From Lucinisca nassula (taxonomy: Eukaryota; Mollusca; Bivalvia; Lucinida; Lucinidae): a stretch of DNA of 64,000 bases. Positions 32,415 to 41,358 of this stretch are shown here, one piece after another; position 1 is the first letter of the stretch, and every line of letters begins with the position of its first letter. The notes below the pieces were generated by a model. That model was given only the letters and a program-made list of their open reading frames with translations, did no database searches and had not been told where the DNA came from. Made by a program: the position numbers and the translations under genes. The stretch covers positions 116,935,900 to 116,999,899 of the forward strand of contig OY757025.1 of assembly GCA_963580285.1 (NCBI GenBank), given 5' to 3'.

Positions 32415-32594
32415 CGAGGGCTGAGTGCAAAACTATTGTAACTGACATTTTGGCCATTTTCTGTTTTTCCTATATTTTGGTTGCATATATTGATTTGCAT
32501 CTTCCACCAAAGAGTTGTATACATATTCCATTCCGTTCTGGAGTTATTAAAAATATTCAAAATATTGTATCTGCGAAGGCCATTAGAAGTTGGC

Positions 32595-32630
32595 GCAAAA
32601 CTATTGTAACTGCAGTTACAATAGTTTTGC
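32595..32630. repeat. Perfect 36-bp palindrome in the T2 subterminal zone
   Basis: GCAAAACTATTGTAACTG followed by its exact reverse complement, centred on CTGCAG. A one-mismatch version sits at 38697-38736 near the other end. Confidence 0.9.
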
Positions 32631-33611
32631 ACTAAAAAATATCCAACAATGCCAGGTTTCTCAACCAAAAACTGCAGATACAATAGTTTTGCACCAAATG
32701 AAAAGCACATGGCTGCACCATTAAAAGTTAAAAAAGTCTGATTTAAGCCAAATTAATGGATACAAATAAGCTGTAGTATACAACAATTTCAGGATTCTGT
32801 ATTTATTTCAAGATATTGTGGTCATTGGCTTGAAATTCTGTCATTTTAAGCAAATACACTACTCAAATAATTAAAGGAACAGAAAGGTAAAAAGTAAAAT
32901 AATGGAACAATGGTTATTTATAATTTTACTTATGTCAGTTCTAAAATTATTTTGGACTTTGCCACTCCACTGGGGCATATCTGAAGCAGTACTGTGTTCA
33001 GCATACCTGTTACAAACTCTGTAAGCCAACAAGTCTGGTTCCAGTTTGTTGACAAATATGGTTGCAATTAATATCATAGCTCCTTTGAGATCACATGGCC
33101 ACTGTCAATCATCTTTGATTTTTAGGGTACCCTACCCTAGCCAGTTAAGTAGGGCCTATCCTAGGGTAGAATAGGCTAGGGTAAGATATGGTAGGCAAGG
33201 TGGGTTAGGCTAGGTTTAAGTGTTTCTTGGCTAATATACTCTACCTGGAAGGCAGGTTAGTGTGGGATAAATACAGTTGTCCTTCTATTAGGGTAGTGGT
33301 AGGGTACCCTTCCTTAGACTAGTCTAGCCTTGCCTATACTATGCTACCTAGTTTGAAGTAGGGCATGATAGGCAGGATGGTATTGAAAAAGGTTAAGGTA
33401 TATGGTTGCTGTACTGGTTAGTTTAGAGTGTAAAGTTCCCTAGCCTAGTCTACCCTACCTTAGGCTAGGTAAGGGTAGGCAACTAAGATTTGGTAGGGTA
33501 GGACCTACTCTAGGTTAGTGTAAGGTGGGTCACCCTACTGGTGAGGGTAGTGTACCCTTCCCTACCCAGCAGAGTATAGTAAAGTATGTACGGTAGGCTC
33601 CAACTCAGGGT

Positions 33612-34320
33612 GCCGGCCTCGGTAGCTCAGTCGGATGCGCCTCTGACTGGTGATCAGGAAGACGCAGGTTTGATACCTGCCAGAGTCGGCAACATTCTTT
33701 CGTGGAGATTTATCATTAAACCTTTTCTACCGTCATTCTCTCCCTTCCGCTGATTCAAGAAGGGCAGTTGTCAGTTTCTGGTGAAAGAATGTGCACTGTA
33801 CTGGTAAGCCGCTTACGTATAATACGTTCTACAAAAGGGTTATCCTTTGGAAGCAAGGAATACACCACAGAACTGGAAAATATGGAATGTACATTTTTTC
33901 TGGACCAGACTAGCTAGTTTTGGCCAATTAGGCCCCATCATTGACCCTCAAATACTTTCAAAATTCCACAATGGAATCAAAGATCCCAAAGGACAAGAAA
34001 ATATAAACTACACTATGATGTAGGGCAGGGAGACATTTTACGGCAGCCATTCCCAAACATCAGGTGAAGTGACGTTAAATATGTTCTACAAAAGGGTTAT
34101 CCTTTGGAAGCAAGGAATACACCACAGAACTGGAAAATATGGAATGCACATGTTTTTCTGGGCCAGACTAGCTAGCTTAGGCCATTAGGCCCCATCAGTG
34201 ACCCTCAAATACTTTCAAAATAGCCTGCCCAGGAAAAGTGTGGATAGGTAAACTGACCCGCTCAAAAATGACCTAACATAGTCTTGACTGGCTGTTAAAC
34301 TCCAATACAAACAAACAAAT
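33612..34320 (+). mobile_element. SINE S2 split by repeat E
   Basis: The tRNA-like head is GCCGGCCTCGGTAGCTCAG with a B-box-like GGTTTGATACC. The SINE stops at CGCTTACGTATAA (33823) and resumes at TAGCCTGCCCAGGAAAAG (34220). It ends AACTCCAATACAAACAAAC. Confidence 0.85.
33826..34219 (+). repeat. Repeat E, about 1.5 units of 257 bp, inside the SINE
   Basis: GTTCTACAAAAGGGTTATCC at 33826 and again at 34083. It contains CCAGACTAGCTAG and TTAGGCCCCATCA. The junctions with the SINE suggest a short TA or ATA duplication. Confidence 0.75.
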
Positions 34321-34854
34321 CTACCTTAGGGTAGGATAGGTAAGGTAGGATATGGTTGGCTAGGTAAGGCAGTGCTAATACATTGAGGTTAGGCTACACT
34401 ACCCTACCCTAACATGTAGTGTTTCTCCTAGTTAGGGTACCCTTCCATCACTGAGCCTACACTATGGCACCATAGGATAGGGTAGTCCCTACCCTTGGTC
34501 GGGATAGGGTATCCTAAGGGGTATGTAGTGTGGTGTTGGACAGGGATATTCATCCTCCCAGTTAGGCTAGTGGTAGGATACCCTTTCATACCCTAGCCTG
34601 CCCAGTGGTACCTTAGTGTAGAGCAGTCCATCCTGTCTACAAGGTAAGGCAGGCTGTCCTAACTGATAGGGTAGAGTATGGTTACCCCTTCCATAGAAGG
34701 ACCCTACCTTACCCTACCCTAACCATGGAAGTGCCAACCACCAACACTAACATACCCCAGGGTACCATAGTGTAGGGTAGGCTAAGGAAGGGTAGCCTTC
34801 CACTACTCTAATGCAAAGAATGACTATACCTACTCTATCAAACCAACCCTGCTT

Positions 34855-35313
34855 CAAAACTTTCAATATAAGGTCTTGATGCGAATTATACCAACAAATA
34901 AATTTCTGATGAAATGTAACCTTGCCGTATCCACACTGTGTGAATTTTGCACAATGGAAATAGAAACACTTAACCACCTCTTTTGGGAATGTTTATTCGT
35001 TCAACAATTTTGGACAGAAGTATCAAAATTCTTAAAAGATCATAGTTTTGATATTATTCTTAACCAAAAGATTATAACCTTTGGTATTACTGTAAATTGT
35101 AATGAGCTAAAAACTCAAGTACAAAATTATATCATACTGCTGGGAAAGTACTTTATATTTAAAAACAAATGTCAGCAAACTCCAATATTGTTCGTGCATT
35201 TTATATCGTACCTAAAGCAGAAACTAAACATTGAGAAACAAATCTATTTTATGAAAGATAAGATTACCCAGTTTAATAGGAAATGGAATACTATGATCGC
35301 TTTACTAGATTAA
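34855..35313 (+). pseudogene. LINE reverse transcriptase, C-terminal zinc-binding (zf-RVT-like) region
   Basis: From the insertion edge the frame is open for 153 codons to the TAA at 35311. It begins QNFQYKVLMRIIPTNKFLMK, continues with a Cys-rich motif (CEFC, then NHLFWEC, spacing C-x2-C-x(n)-H-x4-C) and ends in a Lys-rich tail. This order is typical of the region after the reverse-transcriptase core in non-LTR retrotransposons. The polymerase and endonuclease domains are lost by 5' truncation, so the copy is dead. The frame has no internal stop, which points to a young insertion. Confidence 0.85.
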
Positions 35314-35577
35314 TTTCTTGGATAAATTTGGCAGCATACTAAAGGCAGCAGAAAGATCTTCTCTTCCTCTCCTTCCCTTTTTTTTTTTTTTTTTTCTTCC
35401 ATTGTTTCTTTTTTGTATATTTTTTCCTTTCTTTTTTTTCAAAAATGTTTCCGAAATTGTATTGTAAAAGCATACCACTGAAAATCAGTAAAACAAAATT
35501 ACGTTACAAAATCCCAAATGCCTTGATTGATTCCTTTAGTTAAACGTTTAACATGTACAAATTATAGATTTGTTACA

Positions 35578-36093
35578 TTAAAGGAAAACAACCACAAAAA
35601 TTAACTTTCGCTTCAGAACAAAGGTTTTGAGGAGACGGACATTTTGGTACGCGTTTTGTGGGGGTTGACTGGGTGGTTGGGAAGTTGTGACCTTTTGAAC
35701 ATTTCACAAATTCTGGTTTTGTTTGGCCAGAACCAGGCTGTGAGTAAAATGTCATAAACTCACAATTGGAAAACTTTGAATTACAGCGATTCTCTTGCAA
35801 TAAAACAGCAATAAATAGTTCAGTATGCATTCCATTTATTCAATGCGATGATAATTTACTGTTTTTAAGTACAAAATCTGAAAAGTATGCTGTAAATTAT
35901 TATTTTACTATTTTGGTCACGTGACCAGATTAACAAAATGGCGGCCCTCATAGACAGCAATTGTGAAATGTTTTCAAGGGGTCATAATTTCGAGACCGCT
36001 CAACCGATTGTCATGGGATGTTTGCCGGAGTGTTCGCCTCATCAAAGGCAATATATTAGAGTGACAGTTGGTTTTTGTGGGTGTTTCCCTTAA
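35578..36093. mobile_element. 516-bp TTAA-flanked MITE inside the LINE 3' UTR
   Basis: TTAA at both ends. Left terminus AGGAAAACAACCACAAAAAT; right terminus as reverse complement GGGAAACACCCACAAAAACC. About 25 of 30 terminal bases match. TTAA targets suggest piggyBac- or Kolobok-type mobilisation. An 85-codon minus frame inside has no domain. Confidence 0.85.
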
Positions 36094-36774
36094 ATGTGTA
36101 TAGTATGTATTGTATAAGGTATGTAAAGTTGTATATGCTTGTACGATGTAATTTCTGAAATAAAGAATAAATAATAAAAAAAAACCAACCCTGCTTAGGG
36201 TAGGGTAGGATAGGGTAGGGTCACTTAACCCTAGCTTTGCCTAGCCTACACATATCCTACCCTAGGATAGGGCCTACCAAACTGGTAAGGGACTGTACCC
36301 TACCCTAACAAGTAGGCAGACTGTACCCAACCCCAGGGTAGGGTAGGCATAGCTGGCATAGCCTTTCCCCACCCATCCTAGGGAAGCATAGGGTAAGCCA
36401 ATAGGGTAAGGAAGAGTACCCTACCATTACCTTAACCTATCTTAGGATAGGATGGTTTAAGGCGAGATATGGTAGGCAAGGCTATTCTAGCCAGGCCAGG
36501 CTAGTCTTATAGGCAGTATGTTGTTCGATAGAGTTGGTATAGTGACCCTCCTGGTAGGATACCCTTCCCTATTCCACCTACACTATGGTACCATATGGTA
36601 TGGTAGGGTACACCCTTCCCTAATTAGGGGTAGGGTAGAGTAGGGTTACTAGGGCATGATAGGCTAACGATAAGCTAGCATACCCTTCCTGGTAGGCAGA
36701 TTGATGTTGAAAAAGGTAGGGTATCTTCATAGATGGAGGTTGGGTAGGCTAAGGGTAGGCTGGTCTATACCCTA

Positions 36775-37138
36775 GTCATAAGACCAAGCAAACAATTATA
36801 ATAAATACTGACTCATCGGCCATTTTTGTTCGGCAGCACTCTGTGATGTCGCCAACAGAAAATATAGCTTGTGTCAATGTGACATCACTTACTGGGCTGG
36901 GTCTGACGTCATATTGATCTCGCGACTGTGACGTAGCAACGTAACAACACGCAAAAAAAATAAATGCTGCCATGTTGAATATTTGTTTGATACAGAAAAC
37001 TGTATCGGTAAATATCAGTAAATTGCAAGCCTGATAATTTGGAAAATTACTGAAACTGAAAGAAATGATTATGGTAATAATCTAGATGCACATCTTTATT
37101 TTTGTTATAAAATTAACAAAAGAGAGCATTGGACAGTA
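36775..37138. other. Anonymous insertion in the GGGTA domain, with CRE-like site
   Basis: The GGGTA composition stops and resumes. It holds CTGACGTCATATTG, a CRE-type TGACGTCA site, and TGTGACGTAGCAACG. The termini are unclear. No gene recognised. Confidence 0.4.
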
Positions 37139-37680
37139 GCTGGTAGGCAGGATGGTGTTGAAAAGGGTAGGGTATAGTCACCCTACTGGTTAGTGTAGGA
37201 TGTAGGGTAACCTAGCCTAGCCATCCTACACTACCTTAGGCTAGGTAAGGGTAGGTAACTCCATAGGGTAGGGTAAAGTGGGGTGGTATATGGTCACCCT
37301 ACTGGTGAGGGGTGAGGATAGGGGTAGGGAACACTTCACAAACCAGTAAGGTATGGCAAAGTAGGTATGGTAGTCTCTACCTTAGGGTGGGATAGATAAG
37401 ATAGGATATAGTAAGCTAGTTTAGGCACTGCTAGGTTAGGGTTAAGTGAGGCTCTCCTCCGATACCCTACCCCAGAAGCCAGAATAGGATAGCTAAAGTA
37501 ATATCATTCTCTTACTTATGGTAATGGGGTGGGGAGGGGTACCTTTCCATAGCCTAAAATGCCCTGTTGTACACTAGGGTAGGGTAGGTCCTACTTTAGG
37601 GTAGGGTATGGTAAGGTAGGCTAGCATACCCAGCATTAGGTGGACAGGTTAGTGTTAAATATGGTAGGATACGGTCACCC

Positions 37681-38624
37681 AATATTATTCTGAATGATCC
37701 ATTTTGTGTGATTGTATTGCTTTAACTTATTGTCTACGCCCATGGGCGTAGACATTGAAGATGTTCGGTTTATCATGGAAGTACAGCCATTAGTCACCCA
37801 CAATGCTGGTTGACCTTTAACCAGTATAAGCTTTCACAAGAAGAAGAAAGCGGTCCATATCAAGTATAGTAATATCATTCACACAAAAAGATGCCCCTGG
37901 CACAGAATTGCTATCACATTTGTACAAGCCCATATTTGCTGTCATTTTGTACAGGCTAATACAAAATATACATCTACAAACTCTCGAACACAATGGACTA
38001 CTGCCATCCTATAATCTCCTCAGGAGCCTTCAGGTCTGGGGATCTAAAAAATCTTGCCTCGTCGTTAGCAAAATTTTCGGGTTAATCTTCAATTAGTCTT
38101 AAGTAAAGTTTAGGAGCGTTGATTACTTTTATAACTTCTCCAACAGTTTTTGTCACAAGCATATTGATTGAAGTTGCATAATGTGCCCTTTGAAAGATAA
38201 AAAAGAACTTTTTGACAAAATTACAGCATTTGCAGCTTTGACATTATTAAATCTTCAATCCACAGGATCCTGGGTGCAGACTGGCAATTAGAATATTGGC
38301 AAAGACGGTTAATTGCATAAAACACATTTTTGGGATTTTTTTTGTCGGCTCCTCCTCCCCTTTCAACTGGGATATAACTTTAGACATTCTTATTAGCATA
38401 GACCTAGCTTTTCGTAAAAGCTATACTTGTTATATGCATAGTTATTATATATATATATATATAACAGAATTTTTAAAGCCACATATCAATGACAGCCAGG
38501 ATTTAGTTAATGTTATTGGTTGGGCCAGTCTTCTACGAGTCATATGTATTAAGTTTCAACATGTTTCTATAAAAATTCCATGGTTCTGAAGGCTTTATTG
38601 GTGCACCCCTATGCTTCTGAATTT
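37681..38624. other. No gene recognised; 22-bp palindrome and AT microsatellite
   Basis: GTCTACGCCCATGGGCGTAG..AC is a perfect 22-bp palindrome at 37732-37753. An (AT)n run lies at 38445-38463. Short frames at 37908-38096 and 38296-38589 have no domains. Confidence 0.5.
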
Positions 38625-38972
38625 GTGCAAAACTATTGTATCTACATTATTTACACAATATTTACATCAAAATCTTAACATTTTCAGTGCAAAACTATTG
38701 TAACTGCAGATACAATAGTTTTGCACCAAAAATCTGTATACAAAAGTTAGGTTTTTGCGTGCAAAACTATTGTAACTGAAAAAAAGGTCAAGGTCTCCTT
38801 CATTAAGCGATAGATTTGTTTAAAACTGCCTTGGTTCAAATAAACACCTTTTAGCCTTCAAAATATGTAAAGATGTAAAGTATTGCCATAATATCAAGAA
38901 AATAGGAACGTTATTTGCTTCTCCTGAAAAATCTTGAAAATGCAGATACAATAGTTTTGCGCTAAGCCCTCG

Positions 38973-39222
38973 ATTTAAAGTAACCAGCAACAATGACTTT
39001 TAAAGTTACCAGCAGATGACAAAGCAGACAACAAGTGTTATGGTTGGCATTTTATGGGTTAAAAATAGCTGGACTGTATATCCTGCTAATTTTGCATCAG
39101 CAAGCACAGTCTCCAGCAAAAAGCCTTCTTTCCAAATTGGTGTCAGTAGAAATATCATTTTTATGGCACGACCAGACAGAACTGTAGCCTATTTACATGT
39201 GTCACCATTAACAACAACTTCT
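38973..39222. other. No recognised feature
   Basis: Between T2 and the next SINE. An 82-codon frame at 39016-39264 runs into the SINE head, with no motif. Confidence 0.4.
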
Positions 39223-39475
39223 GTCAGCCTTGATAGCTCAGTGGTTAGCATGTTTGACTTATGATCGAGAGGTTGTGGGTTCGAATCCGGCCACCAAAGC
39301 TGAGGCGTGTTCTTGGGCAAGAGACATTATCACAATGCCCCATTCAACTTAGGTGTAAATGGGTAGCAGTGATGTAAAAGTCACTGCCTCTCTCTCACAT
39401 GCGTGATAACATCTGGAACGAGTGTTAGAGAGCGATTCAATAAGTTTTGAGCTTTCATTGCAATCAAACTAAAAT
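39223..39475 (+). mobile_element. tRNA-derived SINE family S5
   Basis: Head CAGCCTTGATAGCTCAGTGG with B box GGGTTCGAATCC. The body has GTGTTCTTGGGCAAGAGAC and the 3' part has GAGTGTTAGAGAGCGATTC. The acceptor stem does not pair well, so this is not a tRNA gene. Confidence 0.75.
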
Positions 39476-39534
39476 AAATTAGTATAAACTAACAACTAGT
39501 TTTATATAACAAAGAAAAAAGAGTGTACCAACCT

Positions 39535-39690
39535 CAGTTGTGTAGCGGTATTGCTACTCTTCTTATAAACCAGGGGTCATGGCTTTGATCCCCGGCTTCT
39601 CCAGACTTTCAGCTGAGTCTTTAAACCGAGGTCCTGTTGCGGTATGACCTAGTTGCTGGTGGCAAATGATATGTTTAAGCAATTTACATA
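39535..39690 (+). mobile_element. SINE family S1, diverged
   Basis: TTGTGTAGCGGTATTGCTAC, ACCAGGGGTCATGGCTTTG, CTTCTCCAGACTTTCAGC and TCTTTAAACCGAGGTCC match the copy at the left edge. Confidence 0.75.
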
Positions 39691-40059
39691 GCACAGATGT
39701 CAGGGAAACTGGGTGATGGTTGCAAATAAAAGCTCTGACCCTTTAAAGGGTGAACATGTTTGCAGGAAGGCATTTTTGGGGAAATTGCATCAAAGTCAAG
39801 TCATTGCTGGAGCAAATGTGCTAGACCTTAGTCCTAAACAATCATCTAGCCTTTGAAAGAATTCTTCCTGACTATTGGCTAGCATGGTTTCTGATTCTGA
39901 AGTCAAAGGTCTTGTCAACCCTTCTACTGTGGACAGCTTTGCTTCACTCATTGGTTGCATGGTGGTGGGCTGGACTTCAGACTTTATAACTGTGCTATCC
40001 TGAATCTTTTGAATGTAAAAGGAGTGGGGCCTGATATTTCCTGGGTTCCACCCTCAGTG
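39691..40059. other. No recognised feature
   Basis: Apparently unique DNA with stops in all frames. Confidence 0.4.
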
Positions 40060-40410
40060 ATATAACTGGTGGTTTTCTTCTGCACTGATGTCAGATTGTG
40101 TTGAGTCCTCAAATCTGATTCATGATTGTTATAATCTAGACATTGTTTTTATTATGAATCACTGTTGAGCTAGGAAGCCTATGGAGGCTTCATAGCTCAA
40201 CAGTGATTCATAATGAAAACATCATGTATAAATTATTACAATTGATCAATTTGTTGTTGTTATTATCATACTGCACTGGGACTGACGGCAAGGGTTGAAA
40301 TTTTATAAACTCCAGAGTTGAAGCCCCCAGCCCACAGGAGTTTTACTACTGACCACCCCAAAGCAGTCATTCCTTTGTGTTATTAATTGGCTTAGTGCCA
40401 TTGGTTAATG
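40060..40410 (+). repeat. Decayed 3' region of the 45408-type retroelement, holding a hairpin
   Basis: TGGTTTTCTTCTGCACTGA, GTTGAGTCCTCA and, later, GAAGCCCCCAGCCCACAGGA and TACTGACCACCCCAAAGCAG correspond in order to parts of 45870-46130. The 64-nt hairpin at 40151 interrupts it. Confidence 0.45.
40151..40214. repeat. 64-nt near-perfect hairpin
   Basis: ATTATGAATCACTGTTGAGC..TA at the left is exactly complementary to TAGCTCAACAGTGATTC..ATAAT at the right (22 bp). A second inner stem is GAAGCCT/AGGCTTC around ATGG. It could be a MITE core or a small-RNA hairpin. Confidence 0.8.
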
Positions 40411-40544
40411 TTTCGCCTGATCTGTTTGTGAGTGCTTCCATGTCACATACTTTGCTTAGGTGACTTGAGATGGCTGCATTCTTTAATTGTGGCTTTTTCA
40501 AGAGTGATCTTTTCTTACTTTTTTGCAAAACTCATTTCAGTTTT

Positions 40545-40860
40545 ACCATGACATTGTGATCAACCTGTATGGGGCCATTGAATATGGTCACAAACAGACT
40601 GATTTAATTATAGTTGACTTTGCCAAGACCTTTGACTCGTAGCCCCACAGGAGCCTATCATACAAATTTGATTTACTGTGGGATAAGAGGATCCATACAC
40701 AGGTGGATTAGCTCATGGCTTTCTGTACACTCAATACAAGTTGTACTTGATGGTCAAGCGTCCAATCCATCTGATGATCATAAAGGTTTGGTACATGGAC
40801 TGGCCCTTTTCTTAGTCTATATATTAATGATCTTCCTGATAATATCAGGTAATTGGTTTG
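40545..40860 (+). pseudogene. Decayed non-LTR retrotransposon reverse transcriptase fragment
   Basis: Across at least two frames the translation gives QTDLIIVDFAKTFDS (reverse-transcriptase block with the first catalytic Asp), then CGIRGSIHRWISSWL, QVVLDGQASN, and LFLVYILMI, corresponding to the VLGPLLFLLYIND block. A stop after FDS and frameshifts show decay. The YADD block is not found. It resembles the Jockey/CR1 type of non-LTR enzymes. The clade is uncertain. Confidence 0.8.
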
Positions 40861-41358
40861 TCTGTTTGCTGTTCCCTGAAGAATTCTTGCCTCCCTTGAA
40901 CTAGTCTTCCCTCTTCTGTGGTAGATACCAGAGGAGTTCAAAGCCCATATGGTAGAGACTGGGTGTCAGAGGTATGTGTTTTAGCATCCCTCTGTTGACA
41001 GATTGTAAATAGTTCTTTTTTCTAAATTCTAAATTTAGCATTACACCAAACTGAAGTAATGGCCAAATATGACCAACTCAGTGAAAGAAACCAGATAGTT
41101 CATTTGGTAGTTCTTTTAGGTCTAGGATAGAGCTCACCAGGCACTTCAAAAACTTTGTAAGGAGTCAATTTACTAGAGTACTCCCTTTGATGACAACACT
41201 ATTGTATTTGAAGGGGCTGATCATCCCGTTAAGGAAACTGTCTTACACTAATTTTTACCTTGGTAAATCTTTTACTGAACATTCCAAGGAGAACATTCTG
41301 TTGTGGTTTATTATTGTCATTGTTTGACTTTACATGTATGTATTGCTAATATCTTGTT
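40861..41358. other. No recognised feature
   Basis: AT-rich with stops in all frames; may include further decayed retroelement DNA. Confidence 0.4.

Larger units (their letters stand above)
34855..36182 (+). mobile_element. 5'-truncated LINE with 14-15-bp target duplication
   Basis: AACCAACCCTGCTT flanks the insert (34841-34854 and 36183-36196), within the GGGTA domain. The 3' end is an AATAAAGAATAAATAATAAAA-like tail. The open frame enters from the truncated 5' edge. The 3' UTR has a 516-bp TTAA element inserted. Confidence 0.9.
33125..37680. repeat. GGGTA/TACCC-rich diverged tandem domain of T2
   Basis: Short GTAGGGTAGG and CCTACCCTA blocks alternate on the same strand. Longer units also recur: GGTAGGCAGGATGGT.TTGAAAA with GGCTAGGTAAGGGTAGG at about 33370 and 37141, and weaker forms at 36700 and 37640. 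It is interrupted at 33612-34320 (SINE), 34855-36182 (LINE) and about 36775-37138 (anonymous). It is not the TTAGGG telomere repeat. Confidence 0.75.
32415..38972. mobile_element. 6,558-bp TIR element T2 with 4-bp target duplication ATTT
   Basis: The left terminus is CGAGGGCTGAGTGCAAAACT; the right, reverse-complemented, is CGAGGGCTTAGCGCAAAACT, with similarity over about 40 bases. ATTT flanks both ends (32411-32414, 38973-38976). The terminal pattern CGA(T/G)GGCT-AG-GCAAAACTA is shared with T1. Subterminal GCAAAACTATTGTAACTG motifs recur in both orientations at 32430-32695 and 38625-38960. The interior carries a GGGTA-rich domain, SINE S2 with repeat E, a truncated LINE with a TTAA MITE, and anonymous DNA. 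No transposase is recognised. Confidence 0.85.

Noticed and set aside
33125..37680. Telomeric or interstitial telomere repeat
   Set aside because: The dominant word is GGGTA, not TTAGGG, and both strands alternate irregularly.
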